Below are positions 8,425-17,132 of a stretch of 64,000 nucleotides of DNA, piece after piece. Origin of the DNA: Streptomyces sp. NBC_00663 (GTDB lineage: Bacteria; Actinomycetota; Actinomycetes; Streptomycetales; Streptomycetaceae); the NCBI RefSeq assembly GCF_036226885.1, contig NZ_CP109027.1, positions 4,340,001-4,404,000 on the forward strand, read 5' to 3'. Position 1 is the first letter of the stretch, and every line of letters starts with the position of its first letter. Made by a program: the position numbers and the translations under genes. The notes under the pieces were generated by a model. It was given only the letters and a program-made list of their open reading frames with translations. It was not told where the DNA came from and searched no databases.

Positions 8425-10911
8425 TCAGACGGATCCGGGCGCGGGTATCTTTCCGGTCGTCTTCTCACCGTCGGTCCGGCTCACCGTGCACACGGCCTTC
8501 TTGAACCCCGTGTCCCAGTCGTCCTCGTCGGCCACCCACCCGTACACGGTGCGCTCCGGCCCCGGGGCCCAGGTCGACTCGAATTTGTTGCCGCAGAGCT
8601 TCGTCGCGTTGTCGGTGGCTTTCTCGTAGGTCATTTCCGCGGGCGCCTGAACAACGCCTATGACCTGGTCGGTGTGGGGTTTCCCGCAGTCGGTGAGCGG
8701 GGCGTTGTAGCCGTCGTCCTCCTCCTCGTAGATCCAGCAGTCACCCGTGCTCATCTGACCGACCCACAGCCGGGCGCCCTCGTCGCGGAACCGGCCGACC
8801 TCACCGCCTATCGCCGCATGGCGGCCGAGTACGAGACATGCCGTACCGCTGTTGGCCGCGGTGAAGCCCTCCTGGGTCGGTACGACGGCGTAGAGGGCCG
8901 CGTCCGGCAGGGCGTCGACGACCGCGCGCGTCTGGTTCGCGCAGCGCTGGGCGCCCGACGCGCGCGCGTCGGCGTAGTCGGTGGCCGTGTCGACCGCCAC
9001 GACCTGGCCGTCCGGCCAGTCGTCGGCGCAGTCCACCACCCCAAGGTTCGGCGCCGACTTGAACGGCGTCCCCGTCCAGACCGCCTGTACGCAGTCGCCG
9101 GTCTCCAACGGCCTGCTGAGGCCGACGACATCGCCGTACGGCAGCACGGGCCCGGTCGGCGGCGGCGAGCTCTTGGGCACGCTGGAGGTGGGCGGTTTGT
9201 TGGCCGCGGTGGTGTTGTCGTCGCCGTCCCCGCCACCGGTCAGCGAGACGGCCAGCCAGGTCCCACCGGCGACGACCAGAACGACGGCCACGACGAGCGC
9301 GACGAGGGCGAGCCGCTTCTTGTCCCGGGAGGGCGGCCCGGGCAACCCGGTCTGCCCGAGCGAGCCCCCGCCGGTGGCCCAGCCGGCTCCGGAAGTGCCG
9401 CTCATGTAGGGCTGCGTGGGAGCTCCGGGGGCGGGAGCGCCGCCCGCGTAGGGCGGCGTCGGCGTCGGGCTGCCGGAGTACGGAGACGTCGGGCCTCCCC
9501 CGTACGGCGGTTGACCGCCCCCGTACGGCGTGGGGCCGCCGCTTCCCGCGTAGGGGCCGTAGGGGCCTTGCGCATAGGGGTTGCCGGGCTCGGGCGACTG
9601 CTGCGAGGCGCCGCCGGTCTGCCGCCATGGGTCGTACGCGGCCCCGGCCGCCCCACCCGGCGTGTGCGGCGTCTGCGCGGCCCCCGGCGTGAAGAGCCCA
9701 CCCGGCCCGCCCGGAGTACCCGGCGTCTGAGGCGTCCCGGGTGTCTGCGGCGCACCCTGGGCACCCGGAGTACCTGGCGTGCCTGGTGTACCCGGAGTCT
9801 GCGGAGTCCCCGCCCCCGCGCCACCGCTCCCCCACACCGGCGACGTACTGGCGACGTACCCGGGCGGCGGCCCGTCCACGGCCCCGCCCCCTCCCGGAAC
9901 CGCCCCCGACCCGCCGGGCTGCGCGCCCCGCCCTTCGGCCGCACCCGCCGCACGGAACCCCTCGGCAGAACCTCCGGCACCGAATCCCTCGGCCGAACCC
10001 GCCGCACCGAACCCCTCAGGCGGCGGCCCGAATCCCGGCGACGCCCCCCGCACCACCCGCTCCAGCCCCCGCGCCGCCGTCTCCGGCGACGACCTGCGCA
10101 CCGGGTCCTTGGCCAGCAACCCCTGGAGCACGGGGGTCAGTTCACCGGCCCGTACCGGCGGGGTCGGCTCCTCGCCGAGCAGGGCCGTCAGGGTCGCGTA
10201 CTCGCCGTGCCGGTCGAAGGGGCCGCGGCCCTCCACGGCCGTGTACAGGGTCGCGCCGAGCGAGAACAGATCCGCGGCCGGTGTCGGCGGCTCCCCCCGC
10301 GCGCGTTCCGGCGCGAGATAACCAGGCGTGCCGAGGATGCCGGCCGTGGCGGTGAGCCGGGGCTCGCGGGACTCGGGTTGGAGTGCGATGCCGTAGTCGG
10401 TGAGCAGCACGCGCGCGTACGGGTCGCCCGAAGCATCCGCCGCCAGCAGGATGTTGGCCGGTTTCACATCCCTGTGGAGGATGCCGATCCGGTGCCCGGC
10501 GGTCAGCGCGTCGAGCACGGCGAGCCCGACGCGGGCCGCCTGGACGGGCGGCAGCGGGCCCGAACTCCGTACGACCGCCTGGAGGTCGACCGCGTCCGGC
10601 ACGTACTCCATGACGATCCACGGCAGCCCCTCGTGCACCACCACGTCATGCACCGTCGCCACATGCGGGTGCCCGCGCAGCCGCGCCGCGTGCCGTGCCT
10701 CGCTGCGGGCCCGCGCGATGCGCTGCGCGGGCTCGCTCGCGTCCATCGGCACGTCCGGGAGGGCGATCTCCTTGAGCGCGACCTCGCAGGCCAACTCGTC
10801 GTCGTACGCCAGCCAGACCCGGCCCATGCCGCCCGCGCCGAGCGTCCGCAGCAGGCGGTAGCGGCCGCTTACGACCCTGCCCTCACCGTGATCCGGCGTC
10901 TCCCCCGACAT
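8425..10911 (-). CDS. Transmembrane Ser/Thr protein kinase with Cys-rich sensor domain
   Basis: PknB-type receptor kinase of 828 aa. The kinase domain covers residues about 18-280, with glycine loop LGAGGMG (24-30), ATP-binding K47, catalytic HRD at 146-148, DYG at 172-174 in place of DFG, and APE at 200-202. A long Pro/Gly/Thr linker has runs of TPG triplets and YGG-type repeats. One membrane helix follows at about 530-555. The outer domain holds eight cysteines in two modules, each starting with a GDC motif, and ends in KIPAPGSV. The two modules look like a tandem duplication of a septum-formation-like fold and probably sense an extracytoplasmic signal. The ATG at 10911 has GGGGGGGAGG before it, so the longer upstream reading is not used. 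Confidence 0.9.
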   Translation of the reverse strand: MSGETPDHGEGRVVSGRYRLLRTLGAGGMGRVWLAYDDELACEVALKEIALPDVPMDASEPAQRIARARSEARHAARLRGHPHVATVHDVVVHEGLPWIVMEYVPDAVDLQAVVRSSGPLPPVQAARVGLAVLDALTAGHRIGILHRDVKPANILLAADASGDPYARVLLTDYGIALQPESREPRLTATAGILGTPGYLAPERARGEPPTPAADLFSLGATLYTAVEGRGPFDRHGEYATLTALLGEEPTPPVRAGELTPVLQGLLAKDPVRRSSPETAARGLERVVRGASPGFGPPPEGFGAAGSAEGFGAGGSAEGFRAAGAAEGRGAQPGGSGAVPGGGGAVDGPPPGYVASTSPVWGSGGAGAGTPQTPGTPGTPGTPGAQGAPQTPGTPQTPGTPGGPGGLFTPGAAQTPHTPGGAAGAAYDPWRQTGGASQQSPEPGNPYAQGPYGPYAGSGGPTPYGGGQPPYGGGPTSPYSGSPTPTPPYAGGAPAPGAPTQPYMSGTSGAGWATGGGSLGQTGLPGPPSRDKKRLALVALVVAVVLVVAGGTWLAVSLTGGGDGDDNTTAANKPPTSSVPKSSPPPTGPVLPYGDVVGLSRPLETGDCVQAVWTGTPFKSAPNLGVVDCADDWPDGQVVAVDTATDYADARASGAQRCANQTRAVVDALPDAALYAVVPTQEGFTAANSGTACLVLGRHAAIGGEVGRFRDEGARLWVGQMSTGDCWIYEEEDDGYNAPLTDCGKPHTDQVIGVVQAPAEMTYEKATDNATKLCGNKFESTWAPGPERTVYGWVADEDDWDTGFKKAVCTVSRTDGEKTTGKIPAPGSV

Positions 10912-11112
10912 CACGCCTCCCCCCCCGAGGCCCGAGCGGGTGCGCCTCCCCCGAGGACGCGTCGGACCTGTCCCTCGAAGGTAGCCTCGCACGTGCCACT
11001 GACAGGAGACCTTTTCGTCACCAATCAGACCAGACCGGGCACACGCGTCTCAGGGGTACACCCCGACCTCAGCCGACTCGGCCTCAGCCCGACTCGGCCT
11101 CAGCCGCCCCGC

Positions 11113-12630
11113 TCAGGCAGGCTCCAGGAACCCCTGCTCCACCAGCACCCGGATCTGCGCCGGCGTACGGTCCCGCAGCAACACCGGGTCCTCGCCCACC
11201 AGTTGCGCGATGGCGTCCAGGATCCGCCCCGCGCTCAGCGAGCCGTCACACACGCCGGCGAAGCCCGCGCCGACCGTGTCCACCTTGGTGGCGCGGCGCA
11301 TGCCGCGGTTCTGGCGCAGCACCACATGCTCCGGGTCCTCGGCGCCGGGCAGCCCGACCTGCTCCTGCACGATCTCGGGCGCCAGCTTGAAGTGCCCTTC
11401 CAGCAGCGCCGCGTCGTCGTGCGCCCGCAGATAGTCGAGCCGCTCGAAGTGCGCCCGTACGGTGTCGCCGAGCGGCTGCTCGACGGGGTGCGGCCACTCC
11501 TCGGCGACGACAGAGGGCTCGGCGGCTTCTGTCCTGCGCAGCGTGATCCAGCCGAACCCGACCGCCCGCACCTTGCGCGCCTCGAACTCGTCCAGCCAGG
11601 CGTCGTACAGCGCCTGGTACTCGGCCGGATCCCCACGGTGGTCACCGGCGTCCCTGAGCCACAGCTCTGCGTACTGCGTGACGTCCTGCACCTCGCGCTG
11701 GACGATCCACGCGTCGCACCCGCGCGGCACCCACGACCTGAGCCTGTCCTGCCAGTCCTCCCCTTCCACGTGCTGCCAGTTGGCGAGGAACTGCGCGAAC
11801 CCGCCCTCGTTCAGCCGTTCCCCCGCCTGCTGAACGAGCGACCGGCACAGATCGTCCCCGCCCATCCCGCCGTCCCGGTACGTCAGCCGGGCGCCCGGCG
11901 AGATCACGAAGGGCGGGTTGGAGACGATCAGGTCGTACGTCTCGTCGTCGCGCACCGGGTCGAAGAGCGAGCCCTCCCGCAGTTCGGCCGCCGGGGCGCC
12001 GGACAGCGCCAGCGTCAGCGCGGTGATGTGCAGGGCGCGCGGGTTGAGGTCGGTCGCCGTCACGCGCGTGGCGTGCCGCGCGGCGTGCAGTGCCTGGATG
12101 CCGGACCCGGTGCCGAGGTCCAGCGCGGCGGAGACGGGCGTACGGACGGTGATGCCGGCGAGGGTCGTGGACGCCCCGCCCACACCGAGGACGACGCCCT
12201 CCTCGCGGCTGCCGATGCCACCGGCGCCGCCCACGGCGCACCCCAGGTCGGACACGATGAACCAGTCCTCGCCCTCGGGCCCCCCGTACGGCCGTACGTC
12301 CACGGTCGCCGCGACCACGTCACCGTCGGCCTCCGTGAGCCACCCGGCCGCCAGACACGCCTCCAGGGGCAGCACATCGGCCACGCGCGCGTGGGGCACG
12401 GGCTGCTGAAGCAGGAAGAGCCGTACGAGCACCTCCAGGGCGCTGTCCCCACGGGTCGCCCGCAGCGCGGGCACGGTCTCGCTGCGGGCGAGCGCCGCGT
12501 ACGCGGGGGCGCCGAGCAGTTCGAGCAGCCCGTCGGCGGTGAAGGAGGCGCCCAGGAGGGCGTCCCGCAGGGCCGCGGCGACGTCGGGGCGGTCGGCGGA
12601 GGGCAGGGGGGCAAGGCTGGAGTCACTCAC
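11113..12630 (-). CDS. SAM-dependent methyltransferase of the HemK/RsmC type
   Basis: About 505 aa. The N-terminal half (to about residue 150) is a helical, probably substrate-binding module. The Rossmann methyltransferase core follows, with the SAM-binding loop LDLGTGSGIQALHAA near residue 165 and the NPPF motif in LIVSNPPFVISPG near residue 230. NPPF/NPPY is the signature of enzymes that methylate planar nitrogen groups in nucleic acid bases or glutamine side chains. The target cannot be told from the sequence. The start is uncertain: two adjacent GTG codons (12633 and 12630) fit the conserved SDSSLAPLP N-terminus, but the ribosome site is weak. The family is well conserved in this position in Streptomyces. 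Confidence 0.8.
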   Translation of the reverse strand: MSDSSLAPLPSADRPDVAAALRDALLGASFTADGLLELLGAPAYAALARSETVPALRATRGDSALEVLVRLFLLQQPVPHARVADVLPLEACLAAGWLTEADGDVVAATVDVRPYGGPEGEDWFIVSDLGCAVGGAGGIGSREEGVVLGVGGASTTLAGITVRTPVSAALDLGTGSGIQALHAARHATRVTATDLNPRALHITALTLALSGAPAAELREGSLFDPVRDDETYDLIVSNPPFVISPGARLTYRDGGMGGDDLCRSLVQQAGERLNEGGFAQFLANWQHVEGEDWQDRLRSWVPRGCDAWIVQREVQDVTQYAELWLRDAGDHRGDPAEYQALYDAWLDEFEARKVRAVGFGWITLRRTEAAEPSVVAEEWPHPVEQPLGDTVRAHFERLDYLRAHDDAALLEGHFKLAPEIVQEQVGLPGAEDPEHVVLRQNRGMRRATKVDTVGAGFAGVCDGSLSAGRILDAIAQLVGEDPVLLRDRTPAQIRVLVEQGFLEPA

Positions 12631-12700
12631 CACCCCATTGTGAAGGCAAACCGGCGCCACAGGCGGTGCCTGCGGCGCCGGGGCCACGTGACGCGAGGGG

Positions 12701-13303
12701 TCAGCCGGTGGTCGCCGACGGCGTGGCGGAGGCGCTCTGGCAGCTCTCCTGCTCGGCCATGGCCTTGCCGACGTCGCCCTCTTCGAGGTTCTTGAGGGCG
12801 TCGCTGCCGCTCGTGCTCAGCTTGTCGAGCTCGGTCGCGACGTCCTTGAGGCCGTCCGCGAACTTGCCCTGGTCCTTGGTGTCGAGCTCGTCGACCTGCT
12901 TCTTGAGGGAGGCGTAGGAGGCGGAGAGGGTGTTGAGCTCCTTGACCGCGTCCAGCTGCTTCTTCTCGGCGTTCTTGCCGTCGCCGGTGTCCGGCGCCCC
13001 GGCCTTCTGCACGGCGGCGCCGATCGCCTTGTAGGCGTCGGACATGTCCTGGAAGGCCTGGGCGTCGGTCTTCTGGACGTCCTTCGGCGCACTGCTGTCC
13101 GAGGTCTCCTTCTGGATCGCGAGATTGGCGGCCTCGATCTTCTTGGCCTGCGGCTTGACGGCGTCACAGACCTGCTTGGCCCAGGCGTCCAGCTTCTCGC
13201 TGTTGTCGTCACCGCTGCTGCATGCCGACAACGCCATTGCCAGTACCGCACCGCCGGACAGCGCGGCTGCGAGCTTCTTGTTCACCGGATTGGTCCCTTC
13301 CAT
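12701..13303 (-). CDS. Small secreted lipoprotein
   Basis: A 200-residue protein with a type II signal peptide (NKKLAAALSGGAVLAMALSAC) and the mature N-terminal Cys at about residue 28. The mature part is mainly helical and rich in Lys, Asp and Ala, with heptad-like spacing from about residue 90 to 185. One further Cys (KQVC) lies near the start. ATG 13303 is preceded by GAGGAGCC. Helical lipoproteins of this kind are common in Streptomyces and have no assigned role. The gene sits between the methyltransferase and hppA on the same strand. Confidence 0.75.
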   Translation of the reverse strand: MEGTNPVNKKLAAALSGGAVLAMALSACSSGDDNSEKLDAWAKQVCDAVKPQAKKIEAANLAIQKETSDSSAPKDVQKTDAQAFQDMSDAYKAIGAAVQKAGAPDTGDGKNAEKKQLDAVKELNTLSASYASLKKQVDELDTKDQGKFADGLKDVATELDKLSTSGSDALKNLEEGDVGKAMAEQESCQSASATPSATTG

Positions 13304-13496
13304 GGCTCCTCGGCCCCGGAACATACACGGCGTCTGGAGAACACCTACAAGCAGGGCGTCCGTTAAGTCATGCATTAAAGCCATTTGCACCAAGTGAGAG
13401 AAGGCTCACGAAGGGGGCGTGCACACACAGAGCGGGCGGGCGGCGCGTCCACGCACCACCCGCCCGCCCCAGGTGAGGAGGCTGTCGTAAGACTGC

Positions 13497-15902
13497 CTAC
13501 GAAACCACCGCGGGATCGGCGGAACTGGCCACCCTCTTGGCACTCTCGTCGTCCCCCACGGCGATCCCGCGCCGCTTGGAGACATAGACCGCGCCGACGA
13601 TCACGGCGAGCGAGACCAGGGAGATCCCGATCCGGACGCCGATGCTCTTGTCCTCGCCGTAGCTGAACTTGATCACCGCGGGCGCGATGAGCAGCGCGAC
13701 GAGGTTCATCACCTTCAGCAGCGGGTTGATCGCGGGTCCGGCGGTGTCCTTGAAGGGGTCGCCGATCGTGTCGCCGATGACGGTCGCGGCGTGGGCCTCG
13801 CTGCCCTTGCCGCCGTGATGACCGTCCTCGACGAGTTTCTTGGCGTTGTCCCAGGCGCCGCCTGAGTTGGCGAGGAACACCGCCATGAGCGTGCCCGTGC
13901 CGATCGCGCCCGCGAGATACGAGCCGAGGGCGCCGACACCGAGCGTGAACCCGATGAAGATGGGCGCCATGACGGCGAGCAGTCCTGGGGTCGTCAGCTC
14001 CCTGAGCGCGTCCCGGGTGCAGATGTCCACGACCTTGCCGTACTCCGGCTTCTCCGTGTAGTCCATGATCCCGGGCCGCTCACGGAACTGCCGTCGTACC
14101 TCGTAGACCACCGCACCCGCCGACCGCGACACGGCGTTGATGGCGAGCCCCGAGAAGAGGAACACCACCGCCGCGCCCGCGATGAGGCCGACGAGGTTGT
14201 TGGGCTGCGAGATGTCCATCATCAGGCTCATCGGAGCCCCGTCGCCGGACAGTTTCTCGCCGACGTCCTGGGCGCCCGTCGTGATGGCATCACGGTAGGA
14301 CCCGAAGAGCGCCGACGCCGCGAGGACGGCGGTGGCGATGGCGATGCCCTTGGTGATGGCCTTGGTGGTGTTGCCGACGGCGTCCAGGTTGGTGAGCACC
14401 TGCGCGCCCGCGCCCTCGACGTCCCCGGACATCTCGGCGATGCCCTGGGCGTTGTCGGAGACCGGCCCGAAGGTGTCCATGGCGACGATGACGCCGACCG
14501 TGGTGAGCAGCCCGGTACCGGCCAGCGCCACCGCGAACAGCGCCAGCATGATCGACGTACCGCCGAGCAGGAACGCCCCGTAGACGCCGAGGCCGATCAA
14601 CAGGGCGGTGTAGACGGCCGATTCGAGACCGATCGAGATACCGGCGAGGACGACGGTGGCCGGGCCGGTGAGCGAGGTCTTGCCGATGTCCTGGACGGGA
14701 CGCCGGGTGGTCTCGGTGAAGTAGCCGGTCAGCTGCTGGATGACGGCGGCCAGCAGGATGCCGATCGCGACCGCGATGAGCGCGAGGACCCGCGGATCAC
14801 CGTCCTTTCCGGCGATCGACCCCTCGGTGACACCGTCGAGATCTGCGTACGACGACGGCAGGTACGCGAAGACGGCCGCGGCCACCAGCACGAGCGAGAT
14901 CACCGCGGAGATGAAGAACCCCCGGTTGATCGCGGACATGCCACTGCGGTCGGACCGGCGCGGCGCCACCGCGAAGATGCCGATCATGGCGGTGATGACA
15001 CCGATGGCCGGGACGATCAGCGGGAAGGCGAGCCCCGAGTCGCCGAAGGCCGCCTTGCCGAGGATCAGCGCGGCGACCAGGGTCACGGCGTACGACTCGA
15101 AGAGGTCGGCCGCCATGCCCGCGCAGTCGCCGACGTTGTCGCCCACGTTGTCGGCGATGGTCGCGGCATTGCGCGGGTCGTCCTCCGGAATGCCCTGCTC
15201 GACCTTGCCGACCAGGTCGGCGCCGACGTCGGCGGCCTTGGTGAAGATGCCGCCGCCGACACGCATGAACATGGCGATCAGGGCGGCCCCGAGGCCGAAT
15301 CCCTCGAGCACCTTCGGCGCGTCGGCCGCGTAGACCAGCACGACACAGGAGGCGCCCAGCAGACCGAGCCCCACCGTGAACATGCCGACGACGCCGCCCG
15401 TGCGGAAAGCGATCTTCATTGCTTTGTGTGAGACGGCGGTGAGATCCTTTTCCGGTTCACCTTCCGCCGGGGTCGCTTCCCGTGCCGCCGCGGCAACGCG
15501 CACATTGCTGCGTACGGCGAGCCACATGCCGATGTATCCGGTGGCCGCCGAGAACGCCGCGCCGATCAAGAAGAAGACGGATCGACCGGCGCGCTGATTC
15601 CAGTCGTCCGCGGGCAGCAGCATGAGCAGGAAGAACACGACCACGGCGAATACGCCGAGCGTGCGCAGCTGCCGGGCCAGATAGGCGTTGGCGCCTTCCT
15701 GTACGGCCGCCGCGATCTCTTTCATGCTGTCGGTTCCCTCGCCCGCCGCGAGCACCTGGCGTACCAGGACACCCGCGACCACGAGCGCGGCCACTGCGAC
15801 GGCGGCGATCACCCAGATGATGATCCGGTTGTCGTCGGTCAGTACCGCGGCTGCGAGGGTAGTGGGATGGTCCAGCTGATGAGGGGTAGAAAGCCCCGCC
15901 AT
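13497..15902 (-). CDS. hppA: Membrane H+-translocating pyrophosphatase
   Basis: Couples PPi hydrolysis to proton export across the membrane. The 801 aa and about 16 hydrophobic segments fit the family. Diagnostic motifs are DVGADLVGKVE and the acidic NVGDNVGDCAGMAADLFES block at about residues 217-260, plus the late GDTIGDPFKDTAGPAINPL segment. GNTTKAITKG near residue 507 has Lys at the position that marks K+-independent enzymes, where the K+-dependent class has Ala. The ATG follows a strong AAGGAGG site. The gene stands alone, with a roughly 200-bp AT-richer leader upstream. Confidence 0.95.
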   Translation of the reverse strand: MAGLSTPHQLDHPTTLAAAVLTDDNRIIIWVIAAVAVAALVVAGVLVRQVLAAGEGTDSMKEIAAAVQEGANAYLARQLRTLGVFAVVVFFLLMLLPADDWNQRAGRSVFFLIGAAFSAATGYIGMWLAVRSNVRVAAAAREATPAEGEPEKDLTAVSHKAMKIAFRTGGVVGMFTVGLGLLGASCVVLVYAADAPKVLEGFGLGAALIAMFMRVGGGIFTKAADVGADLVGKVEQGIPEDDPRNAATIADNVGDNVGDCAGMAADLFESYAVTLVAALILGKAAFGDSGLAFPLIVPAIGVITAMIGIFAVAPRRSDRSGMSAINRGFFISAVISLVLVAAAVFAYLPSSYADLDGVTEGSIAGKDGDPRVLALIAVAIGILLAAVIQQLTGYFTETTRRPVQDIGKTSLTGPATVVLAGISIGLESAVYTALLIGLGVYGAFLLGGTSIMLALFAVALAGTGLLTTVGVIVAMDTFGPVSDNAQGIAEMSGDVEGAGAQVLTNLDAVGNTTKAITKGIAIATAVLAASALFGSYRDAITTGAQDVGEKLSGDGAPMSLMMDISQPNNLVGLIAGAAVVFLFSGLAINAVSRSAGAVVYEVRRQFRERPGIMDYTEKPEYGKVVDICTRDALRELTTPGLLAVMAPIFIGFTLGVGALGSYLAGAIGTGTLMAVFLANSGGAWDNAKKLVEDGHHGGKGSEAHAATVIGDTIGDPFKDTAGPAINPLLKVMNLVALLIAPAVIKFSYGEDKSIGVRIGISLVSLAVIVGAVYVSKRRGIAVGDDESAKRVASSADPAVVS

Positions 15903-16103
15903 TCGTCCTCCTTGACGCTTGGGCTGAGCTCAAGATGTGGACGGATTGTAGGTAGCGGAACCTGATCAAAACAGTGGGCGGTAAACGGAATTAGCCTTCA
16001 CATGCTCTTCAGCAAATGATCGACGTCACGCCACAGAACCCGAAAGAGCTAATGCCCCAAAGGCATTGACTGATCGTGAATAATTTCACGAATTCCGAAA
16101 ATA
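15903..16103. promoter_or_regulatory. hppA: hppA promoter region
   Basis: Noncoding and clearly less GC-rich than its flanks. It contains a small inverted repeat AATGCC-CCAAA-GGCATT at about 16050-16066. It should hold the hppA promoter and 5' leader, reading leftward. No exact -10 or -35 boxes are claimed. Confidence 0.4.
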
Positions 16104-16133
16104 CAATGGGCCCCGCCGGAGCGGGGCCCATTG
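16104..16133 (-). terminator. Strong intrinsic-type terminator after the anti-sigma gene
   Basis: A perfect 13-bp stem (CAATGGGCCCCGC with GCGGGGCCCATTG) closes a CGGA tetraloop. It starts 25 nt past the stop of the anti-sigma gene. On the minus strand TATTTTCGG follows, so it resembles a classical factor-independent terminator. Confidence 0.8.
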
Positions 16134-16157
16134 ATGTTCTGCTCGTATGTATGAAGG

Positions 16158-16595
16158 TCAGGGAAGCGTTGCGGCCGGCGGGGTGGTCGGCCAGGTCATA
16201 CGGATCGACCCGCCGTGCTCCCCCGCGGTGACCTCCACGTCGTCGACGAGGCCGCTGATGACCGCGAGGCCCATCTCGTCCTCCTCGGTCTCCGCGTCCG
16301 GATCCTCGGCCGCCGCGCCGGGCGCCCGGTCACCCGGGGCCGAACGCGGTGCCTCGTCGCCGACCTCGATGGAGAACTGCTTCTCCTCCTCGATCAGCAG
16401 CACCTTCACCGGAGCGGTGATACCGCTGTTCTGATGCAGTCCGACGGCACGGGAGCAGGCCTCGCCGACAGCGAGCCTGACCTCGTCGAGTACGGCCTCG
16501 TCCACTCCGGACCTGCGCGCCACCGCTGCCGCCACCAGTCGGGCGGTCCGGACGTGCTCGGGCAGCGCGCTGAAGCGGAGCTCAACGGTGGCCAT
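16158..16595 (-). CDS. RsbW-like anti-sigma factor / ATP-binding protein next to BldG
   Basis: A 145-residue HATPase_c (GHKL) protein that should bind a sigma factor or BldG. The N-box helix is seen at DEVRLAVGEACSRAV (about 37-51). The later part, from about residue 88, is acidic (EDPDAETEEDEMG) before a G-box-like AVISGLVDDVEV segment. In S. coelicolor the orthologous gene next to bldG encodes an anti-sigma factor that partners with BldG. It is 117 bp downstream of bldG on the same strand and is probably cotranscribed with it, ending at the 16104 hairpin. Confidence 0.85.
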   Translation of the reverse strand: MATVELRFSALPEHVRTARLVAAAVARRSGVDEAVLDEVRLAVGEACSRAVGLHQNSGITAPVKVLLIEEEKQFSIEVGDEAPRSAPGDRAPGAAAEDPDAETEEDEMGLAVISGLVDDVEVTAGEHGGSIRMTWPTTPPAATLP

Positions 16596-16711
16596 GCGTC
16601 CCCCTCGGAACTACGGGCGTGCTGTCGGGGGACCGGACCGCCGAAAGTCCGGACCCCCATGTAGTACAGCCGTCCCGGGCGCGGTTCAGGTCACCGGCCC
16701 GGTCCGGTGGT

Positions 16712-17053
16712 TCAGTCGGTCGCCGCCACCGCTTCCTCGACCGAGGTGTGGATCGGGAACACCTTGGTGAGACCGGTGATGCGGAAGATCTTCAGAATGC
16801 GCTCCTGGTTGCAGACCAGGCGCAGCGAGCCCTCATGGGCACGCACCCGCTTCAGGCCGCCGACCAGCACGCCGAGCCCGGTGGAGTCGAGGAAGTCCAC
16901 GCCCTCCATGTCGACGACGAGGTGGAAACTCCCGTCGTTCACCAGCTCGACCAGCTGCTCGCGCAGCTTGGGCGCGGTATATACGTCGATTTCGCCACCG
17001 ACCTCGACGACCGTACGATCGCCGACGGTACGGGTCGACAGGGACAGGTCCAC
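16712..17053 (-). CDS. bldG: Anti-anti-sigma factor BldG
   Basis: STAS-domain anti-sigma factor antagonist of 113 aa, needed for aerial growth and antibiotic production in Streptomyces. The phosphorylation site is Ser57 in [10 protein letters not shown], the position known for BldG. The protein begins [18 protein letters not shown] and ends VEEAVAATD, essentially the BldG sequence as I recall it. The GTG start has GGAGG 4 nt upstream. It heads a two-gene unit with the anti-sigma factor and diverges from the helicase gene across only 79 bp. Confidence 0.95.
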
Positions 17054-17132
17054 GGATCCTCCAGCACCTTGCTATCGAGCGGTCGCCCGTTTGGACACTC
17101 GGCAGAGCCCCCAGGACGGTTCGCCAGCCGCG

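Noticed and set aside
8104..12795. 4.7-kb open frame on the plus strand over the kinase and methyltransferase genes
   Set aside because: High-GC shadow frame opposite genes with clear kinase and methyltransferase motifs; its protein is Arg/Pro-rich and matches nothing.
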